Origin: Pleurocapsaceae cyanobacterium CSU_1_1
GTDB lineage: Bacteria > Cyanobacteriota > Cyanobacteriia > Cyanobacteriales > Xenococcaceae
Assembly (NCBI GenBank): GCA_012034765.1
Contig: JAAUOU010000051.1
Coordinates: forward strand, 1-32,165
DNA length: 32,165 nt
Direction of reading: 5' to 3'
Shown: piece after piece, positions 1-9,173 of the stretch
Position numbering within the stretch: position 1 is the first letter of the stretch
Layout of the letters: each line of letters starts with the position of its first letter
The notes under the pieces: generated by a model
What the model saw: the letters and a program-made list of their open reading frames with translations, nothing else
Databases searched by the model: none
What the model was told of the DNA's origin: nothing
Made by a program: the position numbers and the translations under genes

Positions 1-37
1 TCGTTATTTGTTACAAGTTCCCCCTGCTAAGTCAACT

Positions 38-107
38 CATTGAACATTGAACATTGAGCATTGAACATTGAGCATTGAGCATTGAACATTGAACATTGAG
101 CATTGAA
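38..107. repeat. Heptanucleotide tandem repeat (CATTGAA/CATTGAG), 10 units
   Basis: Ten consecutive 7-bp units alternate between CATTGAA and CATTGAG, with a partial unit after them, and end about 80 bp before the next gene. The same heptamer in the opposite orientation forms the array at 15045-15142. This is the short tandemly repeated repetitive (STRR) type known from cyanobacteria. No coding role is seen. Confidence 0.95.
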
Positions 108-188
108 CATTTAAGTATTTCAGATTAGATTGTCAGAAAACGTGGTTTAGGATATTAATGTTCAATTTGGAACTCAATTATCTCATCC

Positions 189-1565
189 ATGAAATCGGCT
201 TGGTCAATTATTACCCTTTCAAAACCTCAGTTAAATCAGTGGCTCAAGGGAAGCTATCTCCATCGATTCTCAGGCTGGCTCTCAGACTGGCGAGAAGGCA
301 GTTGGCTCTTTCAGTGGTCTGAAGCAATTGGTGCAGCTTTAATCAGCATCATGTTGTTACTTGCTCCCTATATTTCTACAGCTCTAATTGGCTTGCTGCT
401 GGTTGCAGTGGCGGGATATTGGCTGATTAACACCCTCACAGCAGCTAAAAGAGCCATCATTACTCCTGTACATGTTTTGGTATTCTTGTACTGGTGTGTC
501 GCCACAGTTGCCACGGCTTTTTCTCCAGTCAAGTCCGCTGCCTTGAATGGTTGGATTACTTTAACCTTGTATCTAGTTCTTTTTGCTCTAGCTGCTCAAA
601 TATTGCGATCGCCCAAGCTATTTAACTGGATTATTACCAGCTACCTCTTAACGGCTTTGATAGTTAGCTCTTATGGCGTGCGTCAAGAGTTTTTTGGCGT
701 ACAGCAATTAGCAACCTGGAACGATCCTAATTCTCCTCTAGCTAACGATACCAGGGTATATAGTTACTTAGGAAATCCTAATTTACTGGGAAGTTATTTA
801 TTGCCAGCGATCGCTTTTAGTATTGCTGCGATCTTTATCTGGCAGGGTTGGATTCAAACAACCTTGGCAATAATCATGACGGCAGTAAATTCAGCCTGTT
901 TGTATTTCACCGATAGCCGTGGTGCGTGGTTGGCAATGGCAGTATTAATTGGCGTATTATTACTGTTGTTTTATGCTTGGTGGCGCGAATATCTGCCTCG
1001 ATTTTGGCAGATCTGGCTGTTACCGTTGGTATTCGGCTCTCTAGCAGGACTATTACTCATTGCCTTTATTACTTTAGAACCTCTACGCTTGAGATTGATG
1101 AGTATTTTTGCAGGAAGAGAGGATAGTAGCAACAATTTTCGGATTAATGTCTGGGAAGCTTGTTTTGAAATTATCAAAGATTATCCCGTAATTGGGATCG
1201 GACCAGGACACGATGCTTTTAATCAAATTTATCCTCACTACATGGACTCGCGCTATCCTGCGTTAAGCGCCTATTCTATTTATTTAGAACATATTGTCGA
1301 GATGGGATATTTAGGCTTTAGTTGCTTTATCTGGCTAGTAGCTGTTACCTGTAATCATGGTCTGCGTCAGCTATCTCGTCTGCGCCAAAGCAGAAATAAA
1401 CGAGGTATTTATTTAATTGCGGCGATCGCTGCAACTGCTAGCCTAGCTTTCCACGGAGTTGTCGATACAGTTTGGTATCGTCCTCAAATTAACACCGTTT
1501 GGTGGCTACTATTGGCGATTATTGCCAGTTTTTACGATGACGTTAAAAATAGCGTTAGTGATTAG
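189..1565 (+). CDS. ictB: IctB-family (O-antigen ligase/polymerase fold) membrane protein
   Basis: A 458-residue multi-spanning inner-membrane protein with about ten hydrophobic segments. A large hydrophilic loop near residues 300-370 contains NNFRINVWEACFEIIKDYP and GIGPGHDAFN, which are typical of the Wzy/WaaL-like domain. Length and N-terminus fit cyanobacterial IctB. That family was first reported as an inorganic-carbon transport factor, but its fold is that of O-antigen ligases, so the biochemical role is uncertain. The ATG at 189 is the first in-frame start and no strong Shine-Dalgarno is visible. A sugar transferase lies downstream on the same strand but across a 630-bp gap, so co-transcription is unlikely. 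A glycan-ligase role would also fit that neighbour. Family assignment is strong; transporter function is unproven. Confidence 0.85.
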   Translation: MKSAWSIITLSKPQLNQWLKGSYLHRFSGWLSDWREGSWLFQWSEAIGAALISIMLLLAPYISTALIGLLLVAVAGYWLINTLTAAKRAIITPVHVLVFLYWCVATVATAFSPVKSAALNGWITLTLYLVLFALAAQILRSPKLFNWIITSYLLTALIVSSYGVRQEFFGVQQLATWNDPNSPLANDTRVYSYLGNPNLLGSYLLPAIAFSIAAIFIWQGWIQTTLAIIMTAVNSACLYFTDSRGAWLAMAVLIGVLLLLFYAWWREYLPRFWQIWLLPLVFGSLAGLLLIAFITLEPLRLRLMSIFAGREDSSNNFRINVWEACFEIIKDYPVIGIGPGHDAFNQIYPHYMDSRYPALSAYSIYLEHIVEMGYLGFSCFIWLVAVTCNHGLRQLSRLRQSRNKRGIYLIAAIAATASLAFHGVVDTVWYRPQINTVWWLLLAIIASFYDDVKNSVSD

Positions 1566-1574
1566 TAATTGTTT

Positions 1575-1598
1575 GTTCCCGCCTAATCATGCGGGGAC
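1575..1598 (+). terminator. Hairpin downstream of ictB, possible terminator
   Basis: GTTCCCGC, an 8-nt loop, then GCGGGGAC form an 8-bp stem with one G-T wobble, starting 9 bp after the ictB stop. There is no immediate U-run, so intrinsic termination is only a possibility; it may instead stabilise the 3' end. Confidence 0.35.
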
Positions 1599-1663
1599 AG
1601 CAGATCGACTTGATTAATTTCTTGGTTTTTAAGCTTTTTCCCCGCTTAAATATTAGTACTTAA

Positions 1664-1762
1664 TATAGCCGTACAAAATTAAATTAGGACAAGTCTAGTT
1701 AACTGTTCGTAGGTAGTAGGTAGTAGGTAGTAAGTGTCCTAACTGAAATACGTATTGCTATA
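1664..1762. repeat. MITE-like element with imperfect terminal inverted repeats
   Basis: The left end starts TATAGC and reads on to TTAGGACAAG. The right end reads AAGTGTCCTAA and finishes GCTATA, so the two arms are imperfect inverted repeats about 30 bp long. The interior holds a GTAGGTA tandem. The right arm (1731-1762, minus) also matches 12039-12070 (plus) over 32 bp at roughly three quarters identity, which supports a dispersed family. No ORF is present. Confidence 0.55.
1709..1734. repeat. Heptanucleotide tandem repeat (GTAGGTA), about 3.7 units
   Basis: Three perfect GTAGGTA units followed by a partial unit (GTAAG). It is unrelated in sequence to the CATTGAA arrays but has the same 7-bp period. 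Confidence 0.9.
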
Positions 1763-1799
1763 CATCAAAAAAAATATTTTAAGATTTTACAACAAGTTC

Positions 1800-1966
1800 A
1801 CGTCTGATGTGAATTAGCTTCGTTCAAATTAGCTAGTTTTTAGTCTTTAGTTCTTAACCTTTCAAGCTCTAAGCAAAAAAGTGAAATGAGATTCGCGGCT
1901 TTTGAACGGCGCATTTACTTCGTGCTAGTTGCTGTGAAACTCCAGCTTTTAATTCACATCAGACGT
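1800..1966. repeat. 167-bp segment bounded by a perfect 17-bp inverted repeat
   Basis: ACGTCTGATGTGAATTA at 1800-1816 is the exact reverse complement of 1950-1966. The enclosed 133 bp has no ORF. It includes a stretch near 1918 (ACTTCGTGCTAGT) resembling a decayed copy of the GACGCGAAGCTAGT repeat core seen elsewhere in the window. The outline is that of a non-autonomous MITE-like element or a long regulatory hairpin. Confidence 0.6.
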
Positions 1967-2194
1967 AGTTCAGATAATTTTTACTTTAAGCGCTTTATTT
2001 AGTTGTTTTATCTGGATTTATTAATCAGATTTATTAATCATATATTGTCTTCAATTATTAATTTGCATAAATCAGTAAATCCACAGATTGTCTTGATTAT
2101 AAAGTAACTATAATTGATCAGTAAATTTACAGTTTGTCCTGTAGAATTAAACTATAAAAATCCCTTGAACTAGCCTTTTTAATAATCCAAATTT

Positions 2195-3631
2195 ATGTTG
2201 TATGGTAAGCGATCGTCGAGGTATCTATCGACTCTATTAATGTATAGTCATACATCTCGTATGATTATAGTCTGCTTGTTGGTGATCGGAGATATCATTG
2301 GTTTGCTGTTGTGCTTTAATTTAGCGCTAGAGTTGCGAGTGTCAAAATCTTTAGATTTAGGGATGCCAATTCTATATGCTCTAATTGCGATGTATTTGTT
2401 TGGATTATATCTAAGCGATACCTATAAACTCAATCGAGAAGTTTCAGGAGTTCGCCTTTCAGAAAGAGCAATACTGGGTATAGTTGCTACAGTGGCAGCG
2501 GTGACTTCTCTGATTTACATTACAGGATTGTGGGGTAGCGAGCCGATTGTCGGTAGGGGTGTCTTATTAATTAGCGTTGGCTTGTTTTCGCTCTGGGCGG
2601 TAGTCAGCAGAGCAATTATAGATGGATGGCTCAAAGCAAATCAGCAACCTAGCCGATTTTTAGTATTAGGTGATTATCAAAAGGTTGTCGATTTTGGGAA
2701 AGAACACCGCAAATTAAACTCTCAGACTGAATTTGTTTCTTTTACTGATTTTGCCAGTGAAAATTCCGATGTTTACAATCAATCCAACAGCAACACAGTA
2801 GTACTCAATAAAGTAAATAGTCTAAACTCTACCTGGAAACAACAGTATTGGTCAGGAATTCTCATTGATGGAGCAGAAAGAAGCCTCTCCCAACAGATGG
2901 TTAGAGAGTTGATGGAAATGAGGCTACAAGGAGTTTATGTCTATAGTATTGCTGATTTTTGTGAGCGATTTTGGCAAAAGATTCCTCCTGCATACGTTCA
3001 GGATGACTGGTTTGCCTTTACCTCTGGGTTCAACATTTTACATAATAGAATCAAAGCTAAGTTAAAACAGTTAATTGATATTGTAGTGGCAGCAGTAATG
3101 ATTGTTGTTTCTCTACCAATTACTATTCCTGTGGCGATCGCCATTAAGTTAAGTAGTCCAGGTCCAATTTTTTATTCACAGGTAAGAACTGGATTAAATG
3201 GGAAAAAGTTTCGCGTCTATAAGTTTCGCTCAATGCAACAAAATGCTGAATCGAAGGGAATTCAATGGGCAAAAGAAAAAGATCCTCGCATCACTAAAGT
3301 TGGTTCTTTTATTCGCCTAACGAGAATTGATGAATTGCCTCAACTGTGGAACGTATTTAAAGGGGAAATGAGTTTGGTAGGTCCTCGTCCTGAGCGTCCT
3401 GAATTCGATATGCAGTTAAGAGAACAGATTCCTTATTATGACGTGCGCTACTTGGTTAAGCCTGGAATTACTGGCTGGGCGCAAGTTTGTTATCCCTATG
3501 GCGCTTCGGTTGAAGATGCTTATCAAAAGGTGGCGTATGATTTGTATTATATCAAAAACTATTCTCTCTTGATGGATTTGGCGATCGCTTTTAAAACTTT
3601 AAGAGTAGTTATATTAGGTAAAGGTAGGTAG
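2195..3631 (+). CDS. Polyprenyl-phosphate sugar-1-phosphate transferase (exopolysaccharide initiation)
   Basis: A 478-residue protein with the usual two-part layout of the WcaJ/EpsE-like family. The N-terminal half has four to five membrane segments (about residues 22-140) and a Rossmann-like middle. The C-terminal bacterial sugar transferase domain starts near residue 285 with a further membrane helix. Visible family motifs are SPGPIFYSQVRTG, FRVYKFRSM, TRIDELPQLWNVFKGEMSLV and GPRPERPEF, plus KPGITGWAQV near the end. The family moves a sugar phosphate from a nucleotide sugar to undecaprenyl phosphate at the cytoplasmic face of the inner membrane, starting capsule or exopolysaccharide synthesis. 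The exact sugar cannot be read from sequence. It ends 6 bp before the convergent mnmE. Confidence 0.92.
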   Translation: MLYGKRSSRYLSTLLMYSHTSRMIIVCLLVIGDIIGLLLCFNLALELRVSKSLDLGMPILYALIAMYLFGLYLSDTYKLNREVSGVRLSERAILGIVATVAAVTSLIYITGLWGSEPIVGRGVLLISVGLFSLWAVVSRAIIDGWLKANQQPSRFLVLGDYQKVVDFGKEHRKLNSQTEFVSFTDFASENSDVYNQSNSNTVVLNKVNSLNSTWKQQYWSGILIDGAERSLSQQMVRELMEMRLQGVYVYSIADFCERFWQKIPPAYVQDDWFAFTSGFNILHNRIKAKLKQLIDIVVAAVMIVVSLPITIPVAIAIKLSSPGPIFYSQVRTGLNGKKFRVYKFRSMQQNAESKGIQWAKEKDPRITKVGSFIRLTRIDELPQLWNVFKGEMSLVGPRPERPEFDMQLREQIPYYDVRYLVKPGITGWAQVCYPYGASVEDAYQKVAYDLYYIKNYSLLMDLAIAFKTLRVVILGKGR

Positions 3632-3637
3632 TTTATT

Positions 3638-5011
3638 CTATTTGCCGATGCAGAAACGGCTGAAGATGCGATCGAGTACAGACTCGGTAACCTCTTCTCC
3701 TGTAATTTCGCCTAATGCTTGAATTGCACCTCTAAGGTCAATAGTCCAAAAGTCTAAGGGCAGTTGATTGGTGACGGTTTCCTGTACCTGTTTTAGGGCA
3801 ACTCTGGCTCTAGTTAAGGCGGATGCCTGTCTTTGATTCACTGCTACTTCTGAGTTAGCTGCCATCACTTTACCCTGATGAGCCAGACTAATAATTGCCG
3901 TTTCTAAATCCGTAATTCCCTGATGATAAGTAGCACTAGTATGGACAGTGGATTCTATTTCCTGGGGATAGTTTAGAGACTTGGGGGAAGCTAGATCGGC
4001 TTTATTAATTACGAGGATTAAAGGTCTATGTTTTACTTGTTGATAGATCTCTCGATCCTCATCTGTCCAGCCTTGGGAAGCATCAACAGTTAAGAGAACC
4101 AAGTCGGCATCTTGAGCTGCGCTACGCGATCGCTCTACCCCAATTCTTTCCACAGTATCAGCAGTTTCCCGAATCCCTGCGGTATCGAGTACCTGAATGG
4201 GAATTCCCGCAACTACCAAAGTAGACTCAATCACATCACGAGTTGTTCCTGGTAAGTCAGTGACAATGGCGCGATCGCTTTTGCTCCAGGCATTGAGTAA
4301 ACTAGACTTGCCTACGTTTGGGCGACCAACGATCGCAACTTTTAGACCATTTCTCAGCAATTCTCCCTGTTCTGCTGTTGCCAAGATCTGGTTTACTTGA
4401 GCTAAGACATTCTCTAGCTGATGTTCGATCTCCGCTTCATTCAACGGCGGTAAATCGTCAGCAAAATCAATGCGGGCTTCTACTTCCGCCAAAATATCTA
4501 AACAAGTTGTGCGCAGATCGCGGATCGGGCTGCCTAATTTACCCTGTAAACCTGCTAAAGCTATCTGGGAGGCTTGTTTTGATTGAGCGGATACTAGTTC
4601 GGCAATACTTTCAGCTTGAGTTAAATCAATTCTGCCATTAAGAAAAGCTCTGAGGCTAAATTCTCCTGGCTGGGCTAATCTTGCTCCTTGGGCTACACAT
4701 AGCTGTAGAACCTCCTGTACCGCGATAATTCCGCCGTGACAGTGAAACTCGACTACATCTTCACGGGTAAAAGAACGAGGTTGCAGCATTAATAATAGCA
4801 GTGCTTCATCTATGGTCTGTTTGGTTTCAGGATCGCGAATATAACCGTAGAGAATGCGATGAGATGACCATTCCTGATTACCTGGGGTAAAAAACAGACT
4901 TTTGGCGATCGCCAGGGATTTAGCACCTGATAAGCGCACGATTCCCACGCTACCCTGTTGGGGTAATATAGCAGTGGCGATCGCTACAATGGTTTCTCCC
5001 TGGATAGACAT
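3638..5011 (-). CDS. mnmE: tRNA uridine-5-carboxymethylaminomethyl(34) synthesis GTPase MnmE
   Basis: 457 residues, the normal length. The N-terminal folate-binding TrmE domain starts with DTIVAIAT-like residues and [10 protein letters not shown]. The inserted G domain carries the P-loop GRPNVGKSS (near 229), the G3 motif DTAGIRE and the G4 motif NKAD. The protein ends with the conserved FCIGK cysteine tail. With MnmG it modifies the wobble uridine of certain tRNAs using methylene-tetrahydrofolate and GTP hydrolysis. It lies back to back with queC, another wobble-base modification gene, and converges on the sugar transferase. Several HIP1 octamers in the gene indicate long residence. Confidence 0.97.
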   Translation of the reverse strand: MSIQGETIVAIATAILPQQGSVGIVRLSGAKSLAIAKSLFFTPGNQEWSSHRILYGYIRDPETKQTIDEALLLLMLQPRSFTREDVVEFHCHGGIIAVQEVLQLCVAQGARLAQPGEFSLRAFLNGRIDLTQAESIAELVSAQSKQASQIALAGLQGKLGSPIRDLRTTCLDILAEVEARIDFADDLPPLNEAEIEHQLENVLAQVNQILATAEQGELLRNGLKVAIVGRPNVGKSSLLNAWSKSDRAIVTDLPGTTRDVIESTLVVAGIPIQVLDTAGIRETADTVERIGVERSRSAAQDADLVLLTVDASQGWTDEDREIYQQVKHRPLILVINKADLASPKSLNYPQEIESTVHTSATYHQGITDLETAIISLAHQGKVMAANSEVAVNQRQASALTRARVALKQVQETVTNQLPLDFWTIDLRGAIQALGEITGEEVTESVLDRIFSRFCIGK

Positions 5012-5076
5012 TTGAGCTATTGAATAGACGAATTTTGATTATATTTATATTAAATGATAAATTTGCCTTAATAAAT

Positions 5077-5760
5077 ATGAACAAAGCAATAGTCTTACTT
5101 TCTGGAGGATTGGATTCCGCCACCACAGCAGCGATCGCGATCGCCGAAGGGTATCAGGTTATTGCTCTTTCTTTCCGCTATGGTCAAAGACACGCAAAGG
5201 AATTAGCAGCAGCGAAAAAAATAGCTGAAACATTGGGAATTAAAGAACACTTTATCACCGACATCGATCTATCTCAGTGGGGGGGATCTTCCTTAACGGA
5301 TCAGTCGATGGCAATCCCTCAAGGAGGTTTGCAGCCTGATATTATTCCTTCTACCTATGTACCAGGACGCAACACCGTATTTATTGCGATCGCGCTTTCC
5401 CTCGCCGAAGCAAAAAATGCCCAAGCAATTTATCTAGGGATTAATGCCGTAGACTATTCTGGTTATCCAGATTGTCGCCCCGAATATTTGACAGCCTATC
5501 AAAAGTTAGCCAATCTCTCCTCTAAAGCGGGGGTAGAAGGCAATGCCCCTCAATTAGTTGCGCCTTTAGTCAAAGATTCCAAGGTGGATATTGTTCGTCG
5601 CGCTTTGGAGTTAAATGTACCTATTGCCGACACTTGGTCTTGTTATGAGGGAGTCGTAAACCCCTGTGGTTTATGTGATTCTTGTCGAATACGCGATCGC
5701 GCTTTAATTGAAGCAGGAAGACCAGACCTCACTAGTGAAAAGTTCACGAGTAATGAGTAA
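5077..5760 (+). CDS. queC: 7-cyano-7-deazaguanine synthase QueC
   Basis: I place the start at the ATG at 5077, giving 227 residues beginning [14 protein letters not shown]. The frame is open 57 bases further upstream, but that extension has no family resemblance. SGGLDS is the PP-loop ATP-binding motif, FRYGQRH and VPGRNTVF are family hallmarks, and SGYPDCR follows. The zinc site is in the C-terminal [19 protein letters not shown] cluster. The enzyme converts 7-carboxy-7-deazaguanine to preQ0 with ATP and ammonia in queuosine biosynthesis. It is divergent from mnmE and converges on folK, with a palindromic repeat between the two stops. Confidence 0.96.
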   Translation: MNKAIVLLSGGLDSATTAAIAIAEGYQVIALSFRYGQRHAKELAAAKKIAETLGIKEHFITDIDLSQWGGSSLTDQSMAIPQGGLQPDIIPSTYVPGRNTVFIAIALSLAEAKNAQAIYLGINAVDYSGYPDCRPEYLTAYQKLANLSSKAGVEGNAPQLVAPLVKDSKVDIVRRALELNVPIADTWSCYEGVVNPCGLCDSCRIRDRALIEAGRPDLTSEKFTSNE

Positions 5761-5767
5761 TGAAATG

Positions 5768-5820
5768 AGTAGGGGCGATTCTCCTTCGGAGATGCTGCGC
5801 AAACGCGAATCGCCCCTACT
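5768..5820. repeat. Palindromic small dispersed repeat between queC and folK
   Basis: AGTAGGGGCGATTC at 5768-5781 pairs perfectly with GAATCGCCCCTACT at 5807-5820 (14 bp). The 25-nt loop holds its own small hairpin (TCCTTCGGA). The element fills the gap between the convergent queC and folK stops and reaches the folK stop codon. The same stem type (GTAGGGGCG) recurs at 16704-16755. It may act as a bidirectional transcript end. Confidence 0.8.
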
Positions 5821-6310
5821 AAGCCGTCACGAAGGGTTTTACGCCAGAAGTATCAACATTTCTTAGTAATTTAGCAATCTTCATCCCCGATCTTGGTTCA
5901 ATCCAGTCAGCAGCAATTTCCGCCAAGGGTACTAACACAAATGCTCTTTCTGTCATCCTGGGATGGGGTAGAGTTAAGTTTGGGGTGTTGAGGACTAAAT
6001 CTCCATACAACAGTAAATCTAGATCCAAAGTACGGGGTTGACGATCTCCTTTACTGGTTCTGCCAAACTGAAGTTCCGTAGCTTGCAAAATAGCTATTAA
6101 TTCTTCTGGAGTTTGGGCGACAGATAATAAAACACAACCGTTGAGATAATCATCCTGAGCTTCGGCAGTACCGACAGGTTTGGTTTGATACCAGCTTGAA
6201 GTTGTCTTGAGATTAATCCCAGGAATTTGATTGAGAACATTGAGAGAACTCTCCAAGATGCTTAAAGAATCACCTTGATTACTGCCTAAAGCGATCGCGC
6301 ATTCTGTCAT
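5819..6310 (-). CDS. folK: 2-amino-4-hydroxy-6-hydroxymethyldihydropteridine diphosphokinase (HPPK)
   Basis: 163 residues, the usual HPPK size. Visible signatures are ALGSNQGD at the N-terminus, SSWYQTKPVG, the metal- and ATP-binding RTLDLDLLLYGD, and LPHPRMTERAFVLVPLAEIA. It transfers pyrophosphate from ATP to hydroxymethyldihydropterin in folate synthesis. folC, a later step of the same pathway, lies 1.4 kb away on the same strand, but the two are separated by an oppositely oriented gene, so they do not share an operon. Confidence 0.96.
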   Translation of the reverse strand: MTECAIALGSNQGDSLSILESSLNVLNQIPGINLKTTSSWYQTKPVGTAEAQDDYLNGCVLLSVAQTPEELIAILQATELQFGRTSKGDRQPRTLDLDLLLYGDLVLNTPNLTLPHPRMTERAFVLVPLAEIAADWIEPRSGMKIAKLLRNVDTSGVKPFVTA

Positions 6311-6510
6311 GATTATTTATTTTGAGGGAAAATAGACAACAGCCATGTCATCACTGCGATTACAAAGAACAAAGATGATTTTTCGGCTTAAATTTATAGT
6401 AGAGCATGTTGATTGCTGCTTGGAGATGATTAATTAGCACTCTATGTTGCTTAAATGACGCGAGAGAAAACCGCTACATTCTAAATTAAATATTTATTTT
6501 TATAGCTAAA

Positions 6511-7668
6511 ATGGTTCAACGCCCAATCTATCTAGATGCTCACGCTACTACCCCTATGGATCAACGGGTATTAGAAGCAATGCTGCCCTTCTTTACCGAG
6601 AGTTTTGGGAATCCTTCGAGCAATACTCATATTTATGGTTGGGAAGCTAGTGCTGCCGTCAAAAATGCTCGGGAAATTATTGCTCAGATAATTAACGCCA
6701 CTCCTGAAGAAATTGTTTTTACCAGCGGGGCGACGGAAGCCAATAACTTAGCTATCAAAGGGGTTGCCGAAGCTTATTTTAATCAGGGTAAACATATCAT
6801 TACTGTCGCTACCGAACATCGGGCGGTACTCGATCCCTGTGCTTATTTAGAAACGCTAGGCTTTGAGGTTACCTATCTTCCCGTACAGTCTAACGGCAGC
6901 TTGGATTTGAATAAGCTAGAAGCTGCTATTCGCGAGGATACGATTTTGGTTTCTGTCATGGCAGCTAATAACGAAATAGGCGTATTGCAACCGTTAGCCG
7001 AAATAGGCGAACTCTGTCATCATCGGGGAGTATTATTTCATACCGATGCTGCTCAAGCGATCGCCAAAATTCCTCTAGACGTGGCAGCTATGAATATTGA
7101 CCTGATGTCGTTAACTGCTCATAAAATATATGGACCTAAAGGGATCGGCGCTTTATATGTGCGTCGTCGCGATCCCAGAGTTAAGTTAGCCTCCCAGATT
7201 CAAGGAGGAGGACAAGAAAGAGGTAGGCGATCGGGTACTCTCTATACACCGCAGATAGTTGGCTTTGCCACAGCTTTAGAAATTGGGGTTGAATCTATGA
7301 AAAGTGAATCAGAGCGTTTAATGCAGCTTAAAAAACAACTCTGGTCAATATTTGAACCTCTCGACGGGATTCATTTAAACGGCGATTTTGCTAATAGTCT
7401 GCCCAATAATCTTAATTTGAGTATTGAAGGGGTCAACGGTTCGGCTTTATTATTAGCCTTACAGCCTGTAGTAGCAGTATCATCTGGTTCTGCTTGCTCT
7501 GCCGAATCTACTGCACCGTCTCATGTTTTAACTGCTTTAGGGCGAACTGAAAAACTAGCCCACGCTTCTTTGCGCTTTGGCATTGGTCGCTTTAATACTC
7601 CAGCCGAAATTGCAACTGTCGGCGAAACGGCGATCGCAACTATTAAATCCTTACGCAAAGCCAATTAA
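6511..7668 (+). CDS. Cysteine desulfurase, IscS/NifS family
   Basis: 385 residues. The class V aminotransferase fold is shown by YLDAHATTPMDQRV, FTSGATEANNLAIKG, the PLP lysine in SLTAHKIYGPKG, and the catalytic cysteine in SSGSACSAES, within the flexible loop typical of group I (IscS-like) enzymes. It removes sulfur from cysteine as an enzyme persulfide for Fe-S clusters and thiolated tRNA or cofactors. AHATTP replaces the commoner N-A-T-T-P form. No scaffold gene is adjacent. The gene ends 4 bp from the convergent folC stop. I do not assign iscS or nifS because cyanobacteria often have several paralogues. Confidence 0.93.
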   Translation: MVQRPIYLDAHATTPMDQRVLEAMLPFFTESFGNPSSNTHIYGWEASAAVKNAREIIAQIINATPEEIVFTSGATEANNLAIKGVAEAYFNQGKHIITVATEHRAVLDPCAYLETLGFEVTYLPVQSNGSLDLNKLEAAIREDTILVSVMAANNEIGVLQPLAEIGELCHHRGVLFHTDAAQAIAKIPLDVAAMNIDLMSLTAHKIYGPKGIGALYVRRRDPRVKLASQIQGGGQERGRRSGTLYTPQIVGFATALEIGVESMKSESERLMQLKKQLWSIFEPLDGIHLNGDFANSLPNNLNLSIEGVNGSALLLALQPVVAVSSGSACSAESTAPSHVLTALGRTEKLAHASLRFGIGRFNTPAEIATVGETAIATIKSLRKAN

Positions 7669-7672
7669 GCTT

Positions 7673-8968
7673 CTAGCGATCGGATTTCAAACAACTAATA
7701 CTGCCAATGAGATATAAAGAACCACATAAAACCGTCACTCGCTCTCGATCCTGATCAGGTTGAGATGCGATCGCCACATCAAGAGCCGTAAAAACATCCT
7801 GATGAGTTTGGCAATTTTGCAGACGAGGGCAAACTTGCATGGCTAAAACAGCTAACTCTTCTGGAGTGGCGCTGCTGTGTTCTGGTACGGGAACTAGGTG
7901 CAGTTCATCCTGGGGCTTTAACAACGCCTCAAAAATGTCTTCATGGTCTTTAGTGGATAACATCCCCATCACCCAGGTAACAGGCTGATTGAGGGTGTCT
8001 ACATACTGGCGTAGGGCGATCGCTGCTGCGGGATTATGCGCGCCGTCAACTAACAGAGGATGATCGTTCCAGGTTGTCCACTGCAATCTTCCTCGCCAGC
8101 GAGTTTTATTCATGCCAGTTTGAATTGCTAGTTCAGGAATAATCCATCCTTGCTGTTGTAGAGCTTTAATTGTGGCAATGGCGATCGCCGAATTACTTAA
8201 CTGGACTTGACCTAATAAAGGTAGCGGATATTGCAAATCTTGATAATTTGCCCAGGTAATTTGGTTAGCGCCTGCAATTTTTACTTCGGTAGCAGGTTCA
8301 ACGATGGTCATGGGCGCATTTAATTCTTCTGCCTTCGCTTTAACCACTTCTTTGGCTGATGCTGGCAGTTGACCCACAATGATAGGGCAATTAGCTTTAA
8401 TTATTCCTGCTTTCTCTTGGGCAATATCAGCTAGAATAGGGCCTAAACGTTGCCAATGTTCTTTACTTAAGGAGGTAATCACACTCACTAAGCTATGATC
8501 CTTAACGTTGGTGGCATCAAGCCTGCCCCCCAGCCCCACTTCAACCACGGCAAGATCGACTTGCGATCGCGCAAAATAGACCCAGGCTGCTGCGGTAATC
8601 ACCTCAAATTGGGTCGGACTGGGGGTGTTATTGGTGTTATTTGCGATCGCCAACTGTATTTCCTGTAAAATTTCTACCAAAGCATTATTGGCAATATCCT
8701 GTTCGTTGATCTGGATACGTTCTGTCCAATCGACCAAATGTGGGGAAGTATAGCGCCCGACTCGATAACCTGCTTCGGTCAAGATCGAAGAGAGGTAAGC
8801 ACAGACAGAACCTTTCCCGTTAGTACCTGTCACATGAATAATCGGTACTTGATGATGAGGATTACCTAAGTCTGCTAGCAGTTTTTTAATTCGCTCTAAA
8901 CCGAGGTGAACGCCGAAACGCTGAAAAGGATCTAGAAGAGTGCCAATCCTATTTTCCTGAACCACCAT
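7673..8968 (-). CDS. folC: Bifunctional folylpolyglutamate synthase/dihydrofolate synthase
   Basis: I chose the ATG at 8968 (431 residues, MVVQENRIG...). A GGAG lies about 8 bases upstream, whereas extending to 9004 would need a TTG start. The Mur-ligase-like fold is shown by the P-loop GTNGKGSVCAYLSSIL, the FGVHLGLERI lead-in, and the downstream LVDGAHNPAAA and VMGMLSTKDH motifs. The enzyme adds glutamate to dihydropteroate and to tetrahydrofolate in the cytoplasm. It converges on the cysteine desulfurase and is divergent from ndhH across about 200 bp. Confidence 0.94.
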   Translation of the reverse strand: MVVQENRIGTLLDPFQRFGVHLGLERIKKLLADLGNPHHQVPIIHVTGTNGKGSVCAYLSSILTEAGYRVGRYTSPHLVDWTERIQINEQDIANNALVEILQEIQLAIANNTNNTPSPTQFEVITAAAWVYFARSQVDLAVVEVGLGGRLDATNVKDHSLVSVITSLSKEHWQRLGPILADIAQEKAGIIKANCPIIVGQLPASAKEVVKAKAEELNAPMTIVEPATEVKIAGANQITWANYQDLQYPLPLLGQVQLSNSAIAIATIKALQQQGWIIPELAIQTGMNKTRWRGRLQWTTWNDHPLLVDGAHNPAAAIALRQYVDTLNQPVTWVMGMLSTKDHEDIFEALLKPQDELHLVPVPEHSSATPEELAVLAMQVCPRLQNCQTHQDVFTALDVAIASQPDQDRERVTVLCGSLYLIGSISCLKSDR

Positions 8969-9173
8969 CTTCACAACTCCGCCGAAATATCTCCACTCAG
9001 ACAATCATAATCTATGGCACGGTCGGAGTCTTTAATTTTTTTAAGAATTATCGATTAACTTGGGATCGAGTAAATAATGTAATGTCATATTCAGGTCAAG
9101 AAAATAGATAAGATAGATAACAAAGTTGCAGTTGAAGATAATAATTCCTCATATTAAGATAGACCGCTGATTT

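Larger units (their letters stand above)
1566..2194. other. Intergenic region rich in small repeats
   Basis: A 629-bp gap with no convincing gene. It holds a GC-rich hairpin just after ictB, a MITE-like element (1664-1762) with a heptamer tandem core, and a 167-bp segment bounded by a perfect 17-bp inverted repeat (1800-1966). The last 200 bp are AT-rich with scattered TTTATTAATCA-like repeats and presumably hold the promoter of the sugar transferase. Confidence 0.7.

Noticed and set aside
38-107. CRISPR array
   Set aside because: The units are 7-bp direct repeats with no spacers.
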